23,713 bases of DNA from Oscillibacter sp. GTDB taxonomy: Bacteria; Bacillota; Clostridia; Oscillospirales; Oscillospiraceae. How positions within the stretch are numbered: position 1 is the first letter of the stretch; every line of letters starts with the position of its first letter. Both the position numbers and the translations under genes were made by a program. Where the stretch lies: contig DNFA01000050.1 in NCBI GenBank assembly GCA_003487665.1, forward strand, positions 1 to 23,713, read 5' to 3'. Shown in pieces: positions 9,602-20,265 of this stretch. Under the pieces are notes generated by a model, which saw nothing but the letters and a program-made list of their open reading frames with translations, was not told the DNA's origin and did no database searches.

Positions 9602-9701
9602 AATAATTCCTCCTAAGTAAATCGTTTTGATACATAAAGAAAAGCGGCGACTGTGTCAATGGTTCTGTCCTGTGGCCGTTTTTCATGGAACAGTGGTCTT
9701 G

Positions 9702-10877
9702 TTACTTCATATCGGGATACGTCTTGCGAACATAGGCGTCAATGCGGCGGACGGCTTCCTTCAGGTTCTCGTCGGAGTTGGCGAACACAAGACGCAGATA
9801 TCCCTCGCCGCAGGCGCCGAAGGCGGAGCCGGGCACGGTGACCACACCGGCGTTGACCACCAGCTCCTCGGCGAACTCTTGGGCGGACTTGCCGAAGGCC
9901 TTGATGTTGGCGAAGGCATAGAAGCTGCCGGCGGACTTCTTGCAGCTGAAGCCGGGAATGGCGTTGATGCCGTCGATGAGGATATCCCGGCGGCGGGTGT
10001 AGTCCGCCACCATCTGCTTGACGCACGCGTCGCTCTTCAGCGCCTCGGCGGCGGCCACCTGGGAGAAGCTGGACACGCAGGAGGCGATGGCCTCGTTCAT
10101 CTGTGCCATCTTCTTGACGCAGGCGGGGTCGGGAGCGATGACATAGCCCACACGCCAGCCGGTCATGGCATAGGACTTGGAGAAGCTATTCAGCACGAAC
10201 ACACGGTCACGGACCTCCGGCACCTGAGCGATGCTGAAGGGCTCCGCGCCATCGTAGACGATGCTGTCATAGGGCTCGTCGGACAGCACCCACAGGTTGT
10301 GCTTCTTCACCACTTCGGCGATGGCCAGGATGTCCGCCTTGGTCAGCACCGCGCCGGTGGGGTTGCAGGGGGAGTTCAGCAGCAGCGCCTTGGTGTGGGG
10401 CGTGATGCACTTCTCGATATCCGCCGCCATCATGCGGTAGTCGTTGTCCTCATAGGTGGGCACCGGCTTGGCGCACGCGCCGGTCAGGGATGCCTGACCG
10501 TAGTAGTTGGGGAAGCAGGGGTCGGGCACCAGGATCTCATCGCCGGGATCCAGCAGTAGCATCATGGTCAGCATCAGGCCTTCCATAGCGCCCACAGTGA
10601 CCATCACATGGTCGGCGGTGTAGCCGTCCCAGTGGCTCTTCTGATACTTCTCCGCCACCGCCTGCCGCAGCACAGGCATACCTGCGTTTGGCGTATAGTG
10701 TGTCTCGCCGGCGTCCATGGCCTTCTTGGCGGCCTCCTTGATATAGTCGGGAGTATCAAAGTTGGGCTCACCTACCGTCAGCTTGATGGCGTTGGGATAC
10801 TGAGCCGCCAGATCGAACATCTTACGGATGCCGGAGGGCGGGTAATTCCGCGCCGCTTTGGAAAATTCTCTGCTCAT
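9702..10877 (-). CDS. Class I/II PLP-dependent aminotransferase (AspAT-like)
   Basis: This 391-residue fold-type I aminotransferase has family-typical length. Visible are the substrate segment GEPNFDTP, the NSPCNPTG motif (about 168-175), Asp200 in LSDEPYD, the Schiff-base lysine Lys234 in NSFSKSYAMTGWRVGY, and the C-terminal substrate-carboxylate arginine in YLRLVFA. It should move an amino group from an amino acid to 2-oxoglutarate or pyruvate, using pyridoxal phosphate, in the cytoplasm. Its ATG overlaps the racemase stop codon by 4 nt (ATGA), so the two are translationally coupled. That makes it likely that this enzyme uses one enantiomer supplied by the racemase. The amino acid specificity is not readable from sequence. 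About 100 nt without a gene separate it from the aldolase. Confidence 0.92.
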   Translation of the reverse strand: MSREFSKAARNYPPSGIRKMFDLAAQYPNAIKLTVGEPNFDTPDYIKEAAKKAMDAGETHYTPNAGMPVLRQAVAEKYQKSHWDGYTADHVMVTVGAMEGLMLTMMLLLDPGDEILVPDPCFPNYYGQASLTGACAKPVPTYEDNDYRMMAADIEKCITPHTKALLLNSPCNPTGAVLTKADILAIAEVVKKHNLWVLSDEPYDSIVYDGAEPFSIAQVPEVRDRVFVLNSFSKSYAMTGWRVGYVIAPDPACVKKMAQMNEAIASCVSSFSQVAAAEALKSDACVKQMVADYTRRRDILIDGINAIPGFSCKKSAGSFYAFANIKAFGKSAQEFAEELVVNAGVVTVPGSAFGACGEGYLRLVFANSDENLKEAVRRIDAYVRKTYPDMK

Positions 10878-12088
10878 AAGTTATAGATCCTTTCGTAATA
10901 AGACAGCAGGGTTTGATGGATATCCAGCGCGCCGATCATCTCGCCGCCCTTCCAGTATCGGATGGGCAGACGCTGGGTGTTGGACAGCAGTACCTCATAG
11001 CCGTCCGTTCCCACACGGTCGGCCACCTCTTGGAGCGTGAGGACCTCGTCGCCGTCCCGGCCAATCAGCGTGGCCACGTCGCCCATGGCGACGTTCTCGA
11101 TCTCCGTCACGTCGATCATCAGCTGATCCATGCACACGCAGCCCACCATGGGAGCGCGCTTGCCGTGGAGCAGCACACAGCCCTTGTTCTTCAGCCGCCG
11201 CAGACAGATCATATCGGCGTAGCCCAGGGGCAGCACCGCAATGCGGGTGGGGCGCTGGGCGATAAAGGCCAGGTCGTAGCCCACCCCCTCGCCGGGAGCC
11301 AGTTCCTTGACGCAGGCTACCTCCGCCCGGAGAGCAAAGGCGTCCTTCAGCTGTACACGGGCCTTGCAGACCTCGTTGGAGGAGTAGGAGCCGAAAACCA
11401 TGCTGCCGAAGCGGATCATGTCCTGGTGATACTCCGGAGAGTCCAGGATGATGCCGCAGTTGGACAGATGCTTCACGGGAATATCCACGCCCCGCGCCGC
11501 CAGCATCTCCTTGAAGGCGGCAAAGCCGCGGTACTGGTAGTGGACATACTCCTTTTCCCGCATGGCGGAGGTGGCGAAGTGGGTAAACAGTCCCTCTACG
11601 CACACGTTAGGCAGATCACAGATGGCAGCCACCGTGTCTGCGCTCTGCGCACTGACGTTAAAGCCCAGGCGGTGCATGCCGGTGTCCACCTTGATGTGGA
11701 TGTAGGCGGTCTTGCCCTGGGCCTGGGCCTGCTGGGAGAGAGTCAGGGCCTGTTCGTAGGTATATACGCAGGGGCGGATGCCGTAACGGACGATCTCCCC
11801 CATCATATCCAGAGGCGTATAGCCAAGAATCAGCACCTTGGCCTGGGGAGCCGCCAGCCGGGCCAGCCGGGCCTCGGAATAGGTGGCCACCGCCATCCAC
11901 TCTACACCGGACTCGCCCAGAATGCGGGCCACCTCGAAAATGCCGTGGCCGTAGGCGTTTCCTTTGATCACCGGCATCGCCATGACGGGGCGTCCCGCGT
12001 CCTTCTGAGCCAGGGCCTGAACAGCTTTTACATTGTGGACGATATTCTCCAGTTCAACATCGATCCACGCGGCTCTTGTACGGTTCAT
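10874..12088 (-). CDS. Alanine racemase-type PLP amino-acid racemase
   Basis: This 404-residue fold-type III racemase has an N-terminal barrel carrying the PLP lysine Lys42 in VIKGNAYGHG and a C-terminal beta domain. Arg140 (DTGMHRLG), Arg226 (MIRFGSM), catalytic Tyr271 in GVGYDLAF, Met319-Asp320 in VCMDQLM and Tyr364 in GYEV correspond to the known alanine racemase active-site set. Deviations are Gly43 in place of the common Ala in VVKANAYGHG, and a C-terminal YEVLLSNTQRLPI instead of the YEVxCxxSxRVPR-like consensus. Substrates other than alanine are therefore possible. Its place between a transporter and a translationally coupled aminotransferase argues for a catabolic rather than a cell-wall role, by analogy with catabolic dadX-type genes. 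An AAAGGAG site lies about 7 nt before the ATG. Confidence 0.88.
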   Translation of the reverse strand: MNRTRAAWIDVELENIVHNVKAVQALAQKDAGRPVMAMPVIKGNAYGHGIFEVARILGESGVEWMAVATYSEARLARLAAPQAKVLILGYTPLDMMGEIVRYGIRPCVYTYEQALTLSQQAQAQGKTAYIHIKVDTGMHRLGFNVSAQSADTVAAICDLPNVCVEGLFTHFATSAMREKEYVHYQYRGFAAFKEMLAARGVDIPVKHLSNCGIILDSPEYHQDMIRFGSMVFGSYSSNEVCKARVQLKDAFALRAEVACVKELAPGEGVGYDLAFIAQRPTRIAVLPLGYADMICLRRLKNKGCVLLHGKRAPMVGCVCMDQLMIDVTEIENVAMGDVATLIGRDGDEVLTLQEVADRVGTDGYEVLLSNTQRLPIRYWKGGEMIGALDIHQTLLSYYERIYNL

Positions 12089-12114
12089 ATCGTTTCTCCT
12101 TTTTCTGTCGCTGT

Positions 12115-12147
12115 GATGGTATCCCGGTCAATGACCGGGATACCATC
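12115..12147 (-). repeat. 16-bp perfect inverted repeat between transporter and racemase genes
   Basis: Left arm GATGGTATCCCGGTCA at 12115-12130 and its exact complement at 12132-12147 flank one central base. The RNA hairpin would sit in the 88-nt gap between the NhaC stop and the racemase ribosome binding site. No U-run follows directly on the minus strand, so it looks more like an mRNA processing or stability hairpin, or a partial attenuator, than a classic terminator. Confidence 0.8.
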
Positions 12148-12176
12148 GTGATATGGCAGCAGCTTTTGGGTGTCGC

Positions 12177-13631
12177 TTACTTGGCGGCGGTCTCCTCAGG
12201 CAGCTTCTTCAGCTCCTCGCCGTTGGGGCCAGCAAAACGGCGACCCCAGCCGGTGATGGAGGCGAACAGCATAATGGCCAGTAGTGCCCAGGCGTAAACG
12301 GGATAGAAGAAGATCTCTTCCGCGCCGATGGCGGGTACCACGTCGCCGAACAGGGCGTTGCCCTGAGCGGAGTAGGTGGCGGTTGCCAGCGCGATGGAGG
12401 TCCAGGGCAGAGTGTATGCCAGAGAGCAGGAGGAGGCATCCAGCAGATTGGCACGGCGATAGGGATGGATGTGGAATCTCTCTCCCATGGGTTTGGCATA
12501 GGGAACACCGATGGCCAGAATGGCGGGAGTGTTGATACCGGTCATACCGGCCAGGATGGCGGACAGGATGACGATGGACAGCTCCGCGCCGCAGACGCCG
12601 CGGATGACCTTGGTGGCAATGTCGATGAGGAGCTTGTCGCCCTCGCCGGCCTTCATGACGCCCACCATGCCCATGACCAGCAGGCACAGGATCACGATGT
12701 CGGCCATGCCGCCGATGCCGTCCACCAGGGTACCGGAAACGCCGCCCTCGCTCAGGCAGATGATATCAGACAGGGTCAGCAGACCGGTGGGCAGCGCCAC
12801 GACGATAACAGCGGCGGTACCGGCGATGCAGGCGTAGATCACGTCGCCCTTCTTGATGGCCAGGTAGATGGTTAGGATGGCGGGGATCAGCATCAGCAGG
12901 CCCTTGGGGTTCATGTACTCAGCGATCAGGTCGTGAGGCAGAGCCTCACCGGTGACGCTGCCGCCGCCACCGAAGAACAGAATGAACAGGATGGTGATGG
13001 CTGCGGCCACAGCGGAGTAGCGCAGGCGGGACTTCACGACGCCGGTGATATCAGCACCCTGGGTCAGTGCAGAACAGATGGTTGTGTCGGAAACGGGGGC
13101 CAGATTATCACCGAAGGCACCGCCGCCGATGATGGCACCGGCCAGAACCAAGGGATTGGCACCCAGCAGGCAGCCGGCGGGATACAGGATGGAGATACCG
13201 GCGATGGTAGTGCCCAAGCCGGTACCGGCGGCCGTGGCGAACGCGGCGCAGGAGATGAACGCGACCAGAACGAACAGCATACCGTGAGCACCCACGTTAT
13301 AGGCGGCCCACACAATGCCTTGTACCAGACCGGCGGCACGCAGCGTGGTGGTAAAAATACCGGCAAAGATCCAGCACAGCACGGGAACGGAGGTCAACTT
13401 CTGGGCAATGCCCTCCGCGATGGCATCGCCATAGCGAATCTTATCCTTAGCCAGGAAGAAGGCAATCATCAGACCAACGATGCAGCAGATCCACATGGAG
13501 CGCTCCGACACAGCATCCAACACCACGGACACGATGATCATGCCCAAGAAAATGATGAACGGCAGGAACGATACCCATCGACCCGTATAGAATTCCAATT
13601 TCTTTCCTTCAGTCTTCATTTCAAGTTCCAT
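12177..13631 (-). CDS. NhaC-family Na+/H+-type antiporter, probable amino-acid or organic-acid transporter
   Basis: This 484-residue polytopic inner-membrane protein has about a dozen hydrophobic segments and short polar ends, which is typical NhaC length. Family signatures include the glycine-rich segments GTGLGTTIAGIS and AIIGGGAFGDNLAPVSDTTICSA (about residues 165-195). The same family includes the malate/lactate antiporter MleN and several amino-acid exchangers. As the first gene of a catabolic series and 88 nt before a racemase gene, it more likely imports or exchanges the pathway substrate than serves general pH control. That is inference from context. An AAGGAG site sits 8 nt before the ATG; a second in-frame ATG four codons later is a weaker alternative. 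The gene is preceded by a consensus promoter and faces a divergent IclR regulator. Confidence 0.9.
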   Translation of the reverse strand: MELEMKTEGKKLEFYTGRWVSFLPFIIFLGMIIVSVVLDAVSERSMWICCIVGLMIAFFLAKDKIRYGDAIAEGIAQKLTSVPVLCWIFAGIFTTTLRAAGLVQGIVWAAYNVGAHGMLFVLVAFISCAAFATAAGTGLGTTIAGISILYPAGCLLGANPLVLAGAIIGGGAFGDNLAPVSDTTICSALTQGADITGVVKSRLRYSAVAAAITILFILFFGGGGSVTGEALPHDLIAEYMNPKGLLMLIPAILTIYLAIKKGDVIYACIAGTAAVIVVALPTGLLTLSDIICLSEGGVSGTLVDGIGGMADIVILCLLVMGMVGVMKAGEGDKLLIDIATKVIRGVCGAELSIVILSAILAGMTGINTPAILAIGVPYAKPMGERFHIHPYRRANLLDASSCSLAYTLPWTSIALATATYSAQGNALFGDVVPAIGAEEIFFYPVYAWALLAIMLFASITGWGRRFAGPNGEELKKLPEETAAK

Positions 13632-13746
13632 TGCTTTTTCTCCTTTTCTCGTAATAGTATTGTGGGGAAGGGGGGCTGTGTCTTTCGGGCGTCACCTCTT
13701 TCTGTTTCTCGGATAAAAGTATGTCCACGCCTTGCTTAGATTCCAT

Positions 13747-13776
13747 AATACGAAATATGTTACCGCAATATGAAAT
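13747..13776. promoter_or_regulatory. Direct repeat AATAYGAAAT, candidate IclR operator
   Basis: AATACGAAAT (13747-13756) and AATATGAAAT (13767-13776) match at 9 of 10 bases and are spaced exactly 20 bp apart, about two helical turns, so on the same face of the DNA. They lie from about +3 to +32 of the predicted leftward transcript, a roadblock position suited to a repressor. The same AATACG core recurs at 13894-13899 in the regulator's own leader and as a cluster near 20.12-20.18 kb. Binding by the adjacent IclR protein is inferred. Confidence 0.45.
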
Positions 13777-13785
13777 TTTAAGTAT

Positions 13786-13814
13786 ATTATTACCTCATAC
13801 TTGAGAAATGTCAA
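13786..13814 (-). promoter_or_regulatory. Promoter of the leftward catabolic series
   Basis: On the minus strand, a perfect -35 TTGACA (13809-13814) is followed after 17 bp by AATAAT (13786-13791), a 5 of 6 match to TATAAT. The predicted start near 13779 gives a leader of about 150 nt before the transporter gene. No riboswitch or T-box pattern was recognised in that leader. Confidence 0.75.
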
Positions 13815-13848
13815 TCCCTTATTTTGACAAAAAAACTATTGTTATGTA

Positions 13849-13877
13849 TTGCAAAATGACTAAAAGTAAGCTATTAT
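13849..13877 (+). promoter_or_regulatory. Promoter of the IclR regulator gene
   Basis: TTGCAA (13849-13854), a 17-bp spacer and TATTAT (13872-13877) form a good sigma-A promoter, with a start expected near 13884 and a leader of about 29 nt. Another perfect TTGACA at 13824-13829 lies upstream but has only a weak matching -10 (TATTGC at 13847). The two divergent promoters are back to back, so one regulator could control both. Confidence 0.65.
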
Positions 13878-13912
13878 ATGGTTATGTTTTCACAATACGG
13901 AAAGGAATTGCC

Positions 13913-14686
13913 ATGAAGGATAGCAACGGATCTGTTCAATCCATTGATCGTGTATTCGATATTTTAGAAGTGCTCTCAGCCACACCGCAGGGACTTGCGC
14001 TGTCAGATTTGGCGGCAGCCACCTCTTTGCATACGAGCACTGCACACCGGCTTTTGGCTTCGCTTGCAAACAGGGGCTATGTAAGAAAAGACGCAGAAAA
14101 TGGGAAATATCGTTTAACACTTCGGCTATATGAAATATCCCGTCGCGTCTCGACCGTATTGAATCTTTTTTCGGCCTCTAAGCCTTTGCTGGAAAAGCTG
14201 TCCAACGATGTCAAGGAGATTGTGCATCTGGTGGAGCGCGACGGAAACGAGGTCGTTTATCTCCACAAATTTGAGCCGCTTCTTCGCCCCATCAGCATCA
14301 CATCGTCTGTCGGACTGCACAATCCCATGTACTGTACCGGCGTGGGCAAGAGCATCATGGCCTACCTGCCGGAAAAGGAGGTGCGCGCCATCTGGGACGG
14401 CACACAGGTCATTCCGTTCACCCCCAAGACCATCACCACATGGGAGGCCCTGCAGGAGGATCTATCCTGCGTCCGTGAGAGGGGCTATGCCATCGACGAC
14501 GAGGAGCATGATTTGGGGGTTCGGTGCATTGCTGCCCCTATCTATAATTGGAACGGAACACCGGTAGGTGCGATGAGCATTTCCGGCACTGTCGCCAGAA
14601 TGACACCCGATAAGATTGAGAAATTTTCACCCAAACTTATAAGTACCGCTGAAAAAATCAGTGAATTGATGGGCTGGCATGCGTGA
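13913..14686 (+). CDS. IclR-family transcriptional regulator
   Basis: This 257-residue IclR-type regulator has an N-terminal winged helix-turn-helix (about residues 8-70; segments VQSIDRVFDILEVLS, LSDLAAATSLHTSTAHRLL and YVRKDAENGKYRLT). The C-terminal effector-binding domain (about 80-250) carries typical pieces such as GLHNPMYCTGVGKSIMA, ERGYAIDDEEHDLGVRCIAAPI and GAMSISG. I start at the ATG at 13913 with an AAAGGA site 6-7 nt upstream. The longer reading from 13808 covers the promoter and adds residues outside the family. IclR regulators usually respond to small organic acids and often control the divergent catabolic operon, so the leftward series starting with NhaC is the likely target. 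The effector is unknown. It ends just before a very strong bidirectional terminator. Confidence 0.93.
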   Translation: MKDSNGSVQSIDRVFDILEVLSATPQGLALSDLAAATSLHTSTAHRLLASLANRGYVRKDAENGKYRLTLRLYEISRRVSTVLNLFSASKPLLEKLSNDVKEIVHLVERDGNEVVYLHKFEPLLRPISITSSVGLHNPMYCTGVGKSIMAYLPEKEVRAIWDGTQVIPFTPKTITTWEALQEDLSCVRERGYAIDDEEHDLGVRCIAAPIYNWNGTPVGAMSISGTVARMTPDKIEKFSPKLISTAEKISELMGWHA

Positions 14687-14711
14687 TGCATCCCTTTTCG
14701 CCCACAACAGG

Positions 14712-14758
14712 AAAAGGAGGGGGCAAGCGTTGGAGCCCAACGCTTGCCCCCTCCTTTT
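14712..14758. terminator. Bidirectional intrinsic terminator between iclR-type and lysR-type genes
   Basis: A perfect 22-bp stem (14712-14733 with 14737-14758) closes on a 3-nt loop. It begins with AAAA and ends with TTTTT, so it carries a U-tract on both strands. It lies 26 nt after the IclR-family stop and ends transcription from both converging genes. The remaining bases 14760-14949, up to the LysR stop, show no gene, RNA or repeat that I can support. Confidence 0.93.
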
Positions 14759-14949
14759 TGCGCTTTCGGCACAATGGCACAAGGAAGTGTCTATTGTATC
14801 CTTCTATTGCTCCACTGTCGTTTCCGCGCTTGGTTCGCATTCAGGATCAGAGTGCGCGGCGGCGCAAAGTGACCCCTTTGCGATCAAGGAACTGGCACCA
14901 GGCGTTGACTTTTTTTGTATATCGGACAGAGCCTGTGTGCCAGGTTCTG

Positions 14950-15849
14950 TTATTGTGGAGCTGCTTGCGCAAGGTGTTTTTTGAAAAACTCAATGAAGTG
15001 TACGGCGGCCGGCGACGCATTCTTGATGCTGCGCACCACGAGCATGATCTCCCTGTAATACTGCGGCACTGTGGGACGGCTGGTCACGCGGTAGGAATTC
15101 TTTGTGAGGATCAGCTTCCCCATATATCCGAGACACAGATTGTTTTCTATCAACGAGAGGATGAGGTTATCATCGCGGCTGGTGTATTCCACACGTGGCG
15201 AAATTTTATTTCTCCGAAATACGCCCATAGCCTCCTTTTGACTACCCTCGTCAAAGAGGGCAGTCGGCTCAGAGCTGTAAACAGACAGAGGTATCGCCTC
15301 TGCCTCGGCATAAGGGCTGTCCTCCGGCACTACCGCCACAAACGGGTCACGCCGCACCAGAAAGGAATCAAATCCCATAGGGACCGGCGCGTCCATAAAT
15401 CCAAAGTCGACCTCGTCGTGCAGCAGCATCTCGGTGACGCTGGCATCATCGCCCTCGCGGATCTCAATGCTGATATTGGGATAGTCCGTCTTGAATTCCT
15501 TCAGCACAGGTACCAATACATGGCAGGACACGCTGGAAAAGGTACCGATGCGGATATGGCCTATTTCAAGGCCGTGCAGTCTGGCGGCTTGCTCGGCCAC
15601 AGCCTCCGCCGCGTCGCGCAGGTGGCGAATATAGGGGAGCATCTGCTCGCCGTCGGAAGTCAGTGTCACCCCGGACTGGCTGCGGTTGAGCAGCGTCATC
15701 TGAAGTTCGTCCTCCAGAGAACTGATAATCTGGCTTACGGCGGACTGGGAATAGTTGCAGTGCATGGCGGCCTTGGACATACTGCCAAGCTCGGCAACCT
15801 TCAGGAAAACGGCGTATTTGGATGTCACAGGAAACCCTTCTTTCTGCAT
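14950..15849 (-). CDS. LysR-family transcriptional regulator
   Basis: This 299-residue LysR-type regulator has its N-terminal winged helix-turn-helix at about residues 8-68, with the typical segments FLKVAELGSMSKAAMHCNYS, QSAVSQIISSLEDEL, LLNRSQSGVTLTSDGE. It is followed by a two-lobed periplasmic-binding-like effector domain starting near IGHIRIGTFSSVS. Length and order are normal. The ATG at 15849 has a GGAGAAG ribosome binding site 6 nt upstream. It is divergent from PFOR-2 across a 421-bp gap, the classic LysR arrangement, so control of PFOR-2 and of itself is the natural hypothesis. The inducer is unknown. An alternative is that it acts on distant genes only. Confidence 0.93.
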   Translation of the reverse strand: MQKEGFPVTSKYAVFLKVAELGSMSKAAMHCNYSQSAVSQIISSLEDELQMTLLNRSQSGVTLTSDGEQMLPYIRHLRDAAEAVAEQAARLHGLEIGHIRIGTFSSVSCHVLVPVLKEFKTDYPNISIEIREGDDASVTEMLLHDEVDFGFMDAPVPMGFDSFLVRRDPFVAVVPEDSPYAEAEAIPLSVYSSEPTALFDEGSQKEAMGVFRRNKISPRVEYTSRDDNLILSLIENNLCLGYMGKLILTKNSYRVTSRPTVPQYYREIMLVVRSIKNASPAAVHFIEFFKKHLAQAAPQ

Positions 15850-16056
15850 GAATTACTTCTCCGGTAATAGTAACAGATTTTTTGCCTTCCTGTCAATTTC
15901 CTATCATTCCTAAAGCGGTGGAACACCCTGCAGACATCACCATGCAGAGATTATGCCACAGTTTTTCCGTTTTTGGTCATCAGTAACCGTGAAGACGAGG
16001 TTCGCGATTTTTGATAGTCCTATTGTAGCGGTCGGTAGGCATGGCAATATATACAA

Positions 16057-16069
16057 GTGGGCATCCCAC
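16057..16069. promoter_or_regulatory. Short palindrome in the lysR/PFOR-2 divergent region
   Basis: GTGGGCATCCCAC is a perfect 5-bp inverted repeat around CAT, lying between the divergent LysR gene and PFOR-2. LysR proteins often bind such dyads upstream of their targets, so it is an operator candidate, but one short palindrome is weak evidence. The rest of 15850-16180 holds no gene that I can support. Confidence 0.3.
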
Positions 16070-16180
16070 CAATTGTGGAAAACAGATACAAATTGCGACT
16101 TACAGGAAACTTGTCGAACGCCAACTCCCATCACACAGCGTGATATAAGAAAACGTGAAGCAGCTGTTTGAACATCGTGA

Positions 16181-16210
16181 TTAGCCGGCGACGGAAAAGT
16201 CCGCTATAAT
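16181..16210 (+). promoter_or_regulatory. Probable promoter of PFOR-2
   Basis: A perfect TATAAT at 16205-16210 has a poor -35 (TTAGCC, 16181-16186) after an 18-bp spacer. A weak -35 with a strong -10 is common where an activator such as a LysR protein assists. The transcript would begin near 16217, about 54 nt before the PFOR-2 start. Confidence 0.5.
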
Positions 16211-16270
16211 AAAATTAAAACCATAGGCGGAGCTGTGCCGCAAGGATCACATAATGAAGGAGAGTACATT

Positions 16271-19780
<3,510 letters not shown>

Positions 19781-19918
19781 GAAATACGGCACTGTACGAA
19801 TCCGTCATTGCAAAGGATACCGTGACCGCTCTGTGTAGATGGTTAATATGCTGATTGACGACGATTTAGTATTTTTCAAAAAGTATGGGCTGATTCAATA
19901 AAACCGCCCTGACGCAAA

Positions 19919-19962
19919 AACTCCCTGCGCTAAGAGTGTTTGACCTCTTTGCACAGGGAGTT
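19919..19962. terminator. Long hairpin downstream of PFOR-2
   Basis: Two 18-nt arms (19919-19936 and 19945-19962) pair at 16 of 18 positions around the loop TGTTTGAC. Five A residues precede it, giving a U-tract on the minus strand, while the plus strand continues with AGTCTATT. It lies 138 nt after the PFOR-2 stop and could end that transcript or one arriving from the right. The stretch 19781-19918 holds nothing else that I recognise. Confidence 0.6.
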
Positions 19963-20116
19963 AGTCTATTAAGGGAGCTAAAAGCTTTCTGCTGCGATTA
20001 TTGCCCCAGCTCAAGCAAATTGACAAAATATATAGTGATTATTCAGGACGGCCGAGGCAATTAGTCACCGTCTTTCCTTCTGAGTAATCAGGGCATGTTT
20101 ACAGTTCAAATTATCC

Positions 20117-20180
20117 AATACGCACGCAATACGCATTGTTTCCGTAATACGCATTTAATACGGGGATAATGCGGCGTATT
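20117..20180. repeat. Cluster of AATACG motifs
   Basis: AATACGCA occurs at 20117, 20128 and 20146, AATACGGG at 20157, and the reverse complement CGTATT at 20175-20180. Two pairs are spaced 11 bp apart, about one helical turn. One copy is embedded in CAATACGCATTG, a near-palindrome. The array lies about 50-110 bp upstream of a consensus promoter at 20231. It resembles the candidate operator words near 13.75 and 13.89 kb, so it may be a binding array for the same regulator. Confidence 0.5.
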
Positions 20181-20230
20181 GTGTTTTTTGGCCGCGTTCT
20201 TCCTCAATACATTATTTTGACATTTCTATA

Positions 20231-20259
20231 TTGACAACCACAATATATTGCGGTATATA
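20231..20259 (+). promoter_or_regulatory. Consensus promoter with no obvious protein gene downstream
   Basis: TTGACA (20231-20236), a 17-bp spacer and TATATA (20254-20259) make a near-consensus sigma-A promoter; a second TTGACA lies at 20217-20222. The region contains TTGACATTTCT (20217-20227) and ATATTGCGGTA (20245-20255). Both 11-bp words also occur on the minus strand of the NhaC/IclR control region (13804-13814 and 13761-13771). Transcription would start near 20266 and run into a stretch of hairpins. Confidence 0.55.
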
Positions 20260-20265
20260 AGAATT

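Noticed and set aside
5486..9616. A 1376-codon plus-strand open frame
   Set aside because: It lies entirely antisense to PFOR-1 and the aldolase, whose conserved motifs are unmistakable. Its composition is the Leu/Gly/His/Val-rich pattern of a GC-rich shadow frame and it has no domain.
10874..12088. Reading the racemase as an ordinary housekeeping cell-wall alanine racemase
   Set aside because: Not excluded, but its translational coupling to an aminotransferase, its place in a catabolic operon and its deviations from the consensus favour a catabolic role.
13808..13912. Longer N-terminus for the IclR regulator starting at 13808
   Set aside because: It would place the TTGCAA/TATTAT promoter inside the coding region and adds residues outside the family. 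The ATG at 13913 has a proper ribosome binding site.
15937..16171. Short overlapping frames on both strands in the lysR/PFOR-2 gap
   Set aside because: They have no ribosome binding site or family resemblance, and they cover the expected regulatory region.
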